From NCBI GenBank assembly GCA_014773175.1, contig VXCM01000802.1, positions 62,001-126,000 of the forward strand: 64,000 nucleotides of DNA. The letters are read 5' to 3'. The translations under genes and the position numbers were made by a program. Every line of letters starts with the position of its first letter. Positions within the stretch are counted from its first letter, which is position 1. This DNA is from Lucifuga dentata. Its lineage: Eukaryota; Chordata; Actinopteri; Ophidiiformes; Bythitidae. The notes beneath the pieces are model-generated. The model had not been told where the DNA came from and made no database searches. It was given only the letters and a program-made list of their open reading frames with translations. Positions 58,546-64,000 of this stretch are shown piece after piece.

Positions 58546-59752
58546 AATTTGAATTTTAATAAGTGAACAAATACCCATTTTTCCATTTTCCTTTCCTTAC
58601 ATCTGCAACATTGCACTGTAGGTGTGTAGCAGTCATTAAGGTTACGCTAAACAGTTTAGCTTGCACTTGCATGAAGTCAGGCAATGTTGAAGGGAAGACT
58701 CATCTTAAAGTCTGTATGCAGCAGATTACAGCTACCTATGGATCTCATGTAATTTGAGAATTCATCCCCTCGTCTGTTTGTGGGGATAAACAAACAGCCC
58801 TCTCAGTCCCAGGGATTATCTCTGCATAGCATTGAAATGTAATGCGTGTCCATGCTGAAAAGCTCGACAAGACACCTGAATTTCTGTCCAAAATATAATG
58901 ATTTCAACTACGGCATCCATTATACTCTATCTGCAAGACGGAGAAAAAAGGTGAAAAGGTGTAGAAAAGCTGAGAAAGTGAATTCCTAAAAAATTAATAT
59001 TACCTCAGGTAAAATATCTCTTCAAAGATTACAGAGACTAACAATTTCTACAGGATTAATTGCAAAGTGATGAATCTTGTTAGCAAGGAGGATGGCAAAT
59101 ATTTTATTATGCACATCTCGCTGGAATATTTATCCTGTCTGATTGGGGCTTTAGGTTGAGTTTTTAAGCAATTAAAAAAAAAAAAAAAAAAAAANAAAAA
59201 AAAAAAAAAAAAAAGCAATTAAAAAAAAAGCAATTAAAAAAAAAAAGTTGAAAAGAATTACAATAAACTCAGTTTTTACCAAAGGGAATTCTATTGCTTG
59301 TTTTGTTATTAGTGGCAGTAGAACATTCTGAGATAACAATCCCTCTTGAATTGAGGCTCTAAGTAAGTAAGTTTGGAATTTTTTTTTTTTATTTTTATTA
59401 TTATTATTTTTTTTTTNTTTTTTTTTTTTTTTTTTTTTTTTTTCACAATTTTGCTCTTTGGGACTTTTGACTTTTTTCTCCCTTTAATGGCGGCACATAC
59501 TGGGCTTCATGCTGTTCATGCTGTGACAGCTGAACTGTGCTGCTGCCTCCATAGTGACACAGGAGGAGGTGAGTACACATTTTGCTCTCAAACTGCTGAT
59601 GCACAGCATGTTTTCAAGTCAGATTAGTGTTATCAAAAGTTCAATCGAAAGAAATTGGTGAAGTGGAAGATCAAAAGGATTAGACTCATATGATAACTTG
59701 TAATTACAGGACCTCCTTGGGTAAAACTGGCCCCATTAAAAGTGGAAAATGA

Positions 59753-60238
59753 TTAAAGGACCATACCATGGTTTTTGCATGTTTGAGCCCAATGTATACA
59801 ACCCACATTAATGTCACGTTACTGATAACCATTTCTGAAAACATAGTATTAGAGCCATCTTTTTTTCCTACCTTCTAGACAGTCATTTGTTTCAGTTCAT
59901 TCCAGTACACTATAAAAATCAACTTGTAACGACTAGAAATATGCTTGAGATAATCAATCCATCACAGCAAACATGACATGTATTAAATTTTTTGTCAAAG
60001 TAATTAAAAACAACCTTCTACTGTTGCATGGGCATGTTAGCAGACAAACCATTAAATTTTAAGGTGGGTGTTTCACCTGAATATTTGATTTTAAAAGATT
60101 AGGGGATTTGGCAAAATAACAGAAAAACTAAAACACAGTTTTTTGTTTTGGAAAATGTTTGTCATTAAAATAACATTTATGTGGGACAAATTTATTGAGC
60201 TTAAACAAAACAACAGAATCACTGGTATGGTTCTTTGA
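59753..60238 (-). mobile_element. TTAA-M MITE, copy 10, internally deleted
   Basis: It starts TTAA 59753 with 'aggaccataccatggttttt' and ends 'atcactggtatggttcttt'. Reverse orientation, judging from 'cctaccttctagacagtcat', 'ttcagttcattccagtacac' and 'aaggtgggtgtttcacctga'. The middle part with the 'gcagctccatg' block is missing. Confidence 0.85.
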
Positions 60239-60409
60239 GTACATTACCCAAAATGCTGTACTCAGTTACAAATTTGAAATACTAGTACCTTACTTGTAAA
60301 ATTTACTGTACAACTTCTCTGATTGTAGCTGACAGTAACTTTGCAGGTTCAGATTTCACATTTAACATGACAACCACATAAAATATTGCCAATATCATTC
60401 TTTATTGCC

Positions 60410-60510
60410 ATCTTTCTTTCTTTTCTCCTGTACCTTTCCCCTTGCTTCTTTCCTCTATCCTTCCTTCCTTCCTTCTACCCTATATTATTTATTTCTTTCT
60501 GTCTTTCTTT
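60410..60510. repeat. imperfect CTTT/CTTC pyrimidine repeat
   Basis: A series of CTTT, CTTC and TTCC units ('ctttctttcttttctcctg' and 'tccttccttccttcta') with interruptions. Confidence 0.8.
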
Positions 60511-61789
60511 CCATCCTCAGCTAATCTGAAAACATGAAAAAAGCCAAAACTGGAGATATGAGGTTTTCACCTAAAGGTGACCAAAATCTACTCTTCTCTG
60601 CTATACTGAAATTATTCTTATTTTTGATATTTCAGGACACTTTATAGGTAATGTTAATTTAATTTTAATGTTGAATATAATCCATACAAATACATTTGTA
60701 ATGGACTACATTTCTAGCATATCGACTCTAGAAAAGAGCTTATAAGTACTTCTTTCACCACTGTATCCCATCAGAATAATGCAAAACAAGTACAACACTT
60801 TTTGTCAGAAATATAGTTCTTTTTTTCTGGTTTGTAAACCTTTTCTGATGTCCCTGATGGCTCCCTGTCCCATGAAGACAATTTCAGATTTAGCCTCCTG
60901 TGCAGTCACTGTGTTTGTGCAGAAAACTTCCTGCTGTGATGGTATTATAAAGTTAAAAAAAACAAAAACAAAACAATGTTATTTTATGAACATCTCAAAG
61001 AAATCTCTGCAGTCAGCCTTCATCAGCTTTGAAACACTTGGATGTATTTCTAAAAAAAAAGAAAAAAAAACACTATCTACTTTTATAGTGTCGCAGCTGA
61101 ACACCACAGAAAGCTGGTCACTTCTCTGTAAGTTGAGGGCCAGAAATCAATATCTATGGCAGGCTGCAAGAAATAAAGCAATGCTGCTAAATGACAGTAT
61201 GACAACGGCCCTGTGAGCACACTGCCCGTCTCTCCACCTCACTAATGCAAGTCTCTGTGATATGATTTCTGCTTCAGGATGTCTCAAACCACACAGTGAA
61301 AATTTAGTATTAAATGCATAACAATGCCGAGAGTGACATAAATCTAATCCCACTTGTAAGAGAGAGATGGCGACTTATGCATGAATGCAGGAGCTGTCGG
61401 CAGGTGGCCGACTCACCCAGACTGACATCCCACACTTTCTAAATGAGGAAGAATGATTTTTTTCACTGGAGTCGGTACAAAGCTCAGAGGGCTCAGAGAG
61501 CTTTGCACCTCCTTGCTGACTGATTGTTATTATGAGTTCGCAGCAGAGATAAGTGTTGCTGTGACTCAGTTTTCTGATAAATTGTGAAGTGCAACAGTGT
61601 AAAAAATGACAGCTGTGAATAATCTAAGATATCAAAAAAAAAAAAACTGAAAGTGTACTGATCTAAGGTAGAATGATTTCTAATATTATTCTATTGCATC
61701 ATTTAACTTAAGTATCCAACTTTTAAAATAGCATCATGCAAACATGTTCCCTCATATTTCCTCATTTGTATATCAATGAAGTTATTCAT

Positions 61790-61860
61790 AGACACAGTCA
61801 CACAAAAATTAAGACTTGTTTCAGTCTGGTGATAAATATCACCCGAATGGCTTTAAACTG
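61790..61860 (-). repeat. family RA fragment
   Basis: 'cacagtcacacaaaaattaa' and 'gacttgtttcagtctggtga' match the stretch at 43655-43700 in RA copy 5. Only about 70 bp remain. Confidence 0.55.
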
Positions 61861-62826
61861 GATTTGTCTTACATTTGGTTGTGCACACATATATTTAAGA
61901 AAAAAAAAAATCATAATTTTTTTCCTTTTAATTATTTTACTTTAATTAAAGGTTGTATTGTTGTTAATATTTTGAATAAAAGATCAAGAGGATAAACATT
62001 ACAAACATTTTTTTCACAGCCCATTTTGCTTTTATTAATCAAGAGCCAATATTAGTGGAGAGCACTGTATACTGTACTCCTTGTCTATTAATGAGAGAAG
62101 TTTCAAACCTGCTATGACTACAATAAATTCTACTCTATTATTGGTTTCTGTATTCTTAACTTATAGGGTACAACGTGCTGCTTTAAAGAGGTTCACCGTT
62201 TCTTTCTGACAGTCACATATGAAGATGCATATAATTAATTGCAACAGAGACACCATGGTTGTGAGAGCATCCCAACTGTATTATTTATGTATGTAAGGGT
62301 ACATTTCGCTAGTGTTGCTAAATGTAGAGATATTTTGGATGTAGCAGTTCATTATAAATGGAACATTCCCCGCCTGTGCATCAGTTTGACAATAGATTAG
62401 AGAGTTGTTTGTGATTTCTAGCACTGTGAGAAAATGGTTTATGGTCTCAAACTAATTGGACAATCCCAAGCTATAAGAATAATATATGAGAACTCTGAAA
62501 GTGAGAAATATTACCTGTAAATAAAAGGAGATTGCTGTATTGGCTATTTCACAGACGGTAACTGCAATTTGTCTTTTTGCATATTACAGCACTCTGGCAG
62601 TGTTGGTAGGAACTGCAGATTTAATATGAGCCATCCGCTGCCTCCCAGATGGATCCTCCACCCCCCACCCTGTTAGTCTGGGACTCTGAACTGTGAGATG
62701 CAATGACCTTTTTGGTTTTCCATCTGTCACTTCATTTTTAGATACGACCATGAGCAACATTTTCCTGGATCTATCTCCGTAAATGTTAAAGATACTGAAC
62801 GTCAGAACCATTTTCATGCTACTGAG

Positions 62827-62855
62827 TCATCATCATCATCATCATCATCATCATC
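62827..62855. repeat. (TCA)n microsatellite
   Basis: A short trinucleotide run; it reads as poly-His in one frame of a chance ORF. Confidence 0.95.
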
Positions 62856-62899
62856 TCAATAACAAATTTTGTGGTTGTTGTACAATTTTGGCATATTTG

Positions 62900-63080
62900 T
62901 TACTGTACAGCAATTCCTTTAATGCACCTCTGGTCAAATTAAGAATCTTAGTTTGCCCGAACTGGATCCTTATCTGGCTCCAGATCAAACTGCACCAAGT
63001 AATGGTCTATCATGGGACATATATGCCAGAGTTTCGTCAGAATTGCTGTATTCCATAAAGAAACTGACAAAAATATTGAA
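62900..63080. repeat. family RD-like fragment
   Basis: 'gaactggatccttatctggc', 'tccagatcaaactgcaccaa' and 'gccagagtttcgtcagaatt' resemble the inner part of the RD repeat ('catcaaaattt ... gtttcatgaaaatc' type in the wider family). Assignment is from memory of that repeat type. Confidence 0.4.
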
Positions 63081-63159
63081 AAACACCCTATGTTTCAAGG
63101 TTAGAGGACAATACTGTTGATATTGCACGTTTGAGCCCAGAAAGGAAGGAGGCGACAAC

Positions 63160-63719
63160 TTAAATGACCATACTGCTGGTTTTGCATTTTAGTCCAGTAT
63201 ATACAACATGATGTAACACTTAGATGTTACATCACTGACAATATTTTGGGAAATATATCCAATTGGAGTGATAAATATTAGAATCATTTTCCTACCTTCC
63301 AGGCTGCCATTGGTTTCAGTTAATTCCAGTATACAATAAAAATCAACTTTTAGAGACTTGAAACACGCTTGAGATAAGTATCCATCACAGCTAACATGAT
63401 GTCTTTTAAGTTTTTTATTTAAGTAACTTTATTTAACTGTCCAACACAAGACTGCATGAAGAGGATGGCTTTTACCGAGAAATTAAAAATGACTGTCCCT
63501 TCTACATTCAAACATTCGTGTTACCAGGTGAAACACAGAATTTTACGGTGGTATATCACCTGGATATTTGATTTGGAACGATGGGGGATTTGGCAAAATA
63601 AAAGGAAAACTAAAATACAGTTTTATGTTTTGGAAATTGGTTGTCAGTAACGTAATTAACGTGTGAGAGTTGTATTTATTGAGCTTAAACATACAAACAT
63701 TGCAGGTATCGTCCTTTAA
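63160..63719 (-). mobile_element. TTAA-M MITE, copy 11, full length
   Basis: TTAA at 63160-63163 and 63716-63719. Reverse orientation: 'tttcctaccttccaggctgc', 'cacgcttgagataagtatcc', 'aagtaactttatttaactgt' and 'gggggatttggcaaaataaa'. Just left (63112-63140) is a stray 28-bp terminus, 'actgttgatattgcacgttt', from another copy. Confidence 0.85.
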
Positions 63720-63724
63720 GAAAT

Positions 63725-63900
63725 GATTTAAAAGATTCCTGGATCATCTATGGATCCAGATCTGTGCCAAAATTTAGTGTGTTCTTCTACTCTTATAAAA
63801 CCTGTTCATAATATTTTGAGTAATCTTGCCAGCAAACTAACAAAGCAATCAACAGAAGGAGATGAGATCAGAACTTTGTTGACAGAGGTAATTATGTATT
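63725..63900. repeat. family RD fragment
   Basis: 'atctatggatccagatctgt', 'gccaaaatttagtgtgttct', 'cttgccagcaaactaacaaa' and the terminus 'ttgttgacagaggtaatt' correspond to the right half of the widespread RD-type repeat. Confidence 0.55.
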
Positions 63901-64000
63901 TTATAATGTGAACATTTACCCACTGTGTTCCTGGTTAATCTCACTGTCAATGGAATAATGTATGTTTAGTCTTTATATGTGGCTTTAATAAGGCATATAC

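Larger units (their letters stand above)
46199..64000 (-). other. luzp2: luzp2 intron upstream of exon A (partial)
   Basis: At least 17.8 kb, running off the window. Repeats are listed separately. There are N joins at 46342, 48048, 48878, 51817, 54426, 59195 and 59417. The parts 49.5-51.9, 53.6-56.1, 56.7-58.3 and 60.5-62.8 kb contain no gene signal that I trust. No upstream luzp2 exon was found despite looking for minus-strand AG-open-GT blocks matching the first half of the coiled coil. Confidence 0.75.

Noticed and set aside
60779..61216. 145-codon plus-strand open frame with Cys- and Ser-rich sequence.
   Set aside because: AAAC-rich and A-run-containing intronic sequence, no domain recognised and no splice context. 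It is long only because stops are sparse in that frame.
62584..62817. Minus-strand frame containing 'DGKPKRSLHLTVQSPRLTG'.
   Set aside because: No LUZP2 match and no convincing acceptor or donor.

Overview
The window looks like teleost fish nuclear DNA. It is AT-rich and gene-poor, with abundant dinucleotide microsatellites. Its repeats are of fish type: L2-clade LINE pieces with CTTGA-type 3' tails, mariner relics and several short non-autonomous DNA transposon families. There is no prokaryotic gene structure, CRISPR array, rRNA or convincing tRNA. Most open frames in the window are chance or repeat-derived.

The one gene I can support is luzp2 (leucine zipper protein 2), on the minus strand. 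Four internal coding exons are clear, in transcript order: exon A 46136-46198, exon B 33901-33963, exon C 27929-28003 and exon D 26948-27115. Each has AG/GT borders and phase 0 at both ends. Joined, they read as the second half of the LUZP2 coiled coil followed by its Ser/Thr/Pro-rich linker. A fifth exon E (18681-18785), also phase 0, is likely but rests on weaker similarity. The 5' exons (signal peptide, first half of the coiled coil) must lie beyond 64000. The last exon or exons are either below 18681 and not recognised, or outside the window. Introns inside the window are about 12.2, 5.9, 0.8 and 8.2 kb, and the upstream intron exceeds 17.8 kb. 'Exon A-E' are local labels.

The introns and the 3' side (1-18680) are a mosaic of repeats. 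I use four working family names. Family TTAA-M is an element of about 560-600 bp flanked by TTAA, with long terminal inverted repeats starting AGGACCATACC; there are eleven full, deleted or partial copies. Family RA is an element of about 700-800 bp with no recognised class; there are seven copies or fragments. Family RC contains a GATTGGCCAGC-like core; there are four copies. Family RD has CCTCTGCCAAGG-like ends; there are four copies or fragments. Others are two mariner relics, several L2-clade LINE fragments, a 131-bp-arm palindrome, a nested palindromic element, and a CpG-rich repeat near 16.1-16.7 kb.

The 19 single N characters lie in homopolymers, or between exact direct repeats of 61 and 67 bp. 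They look like unmerged contig joins rather than biology. I found no convincing new biological system. The items most worth a second look are exon E, the all-symmetrical exon design, the 131-bp hairpin, the 119-codon membrane-type ORF at 14.06 kb, and the TTAA element family.
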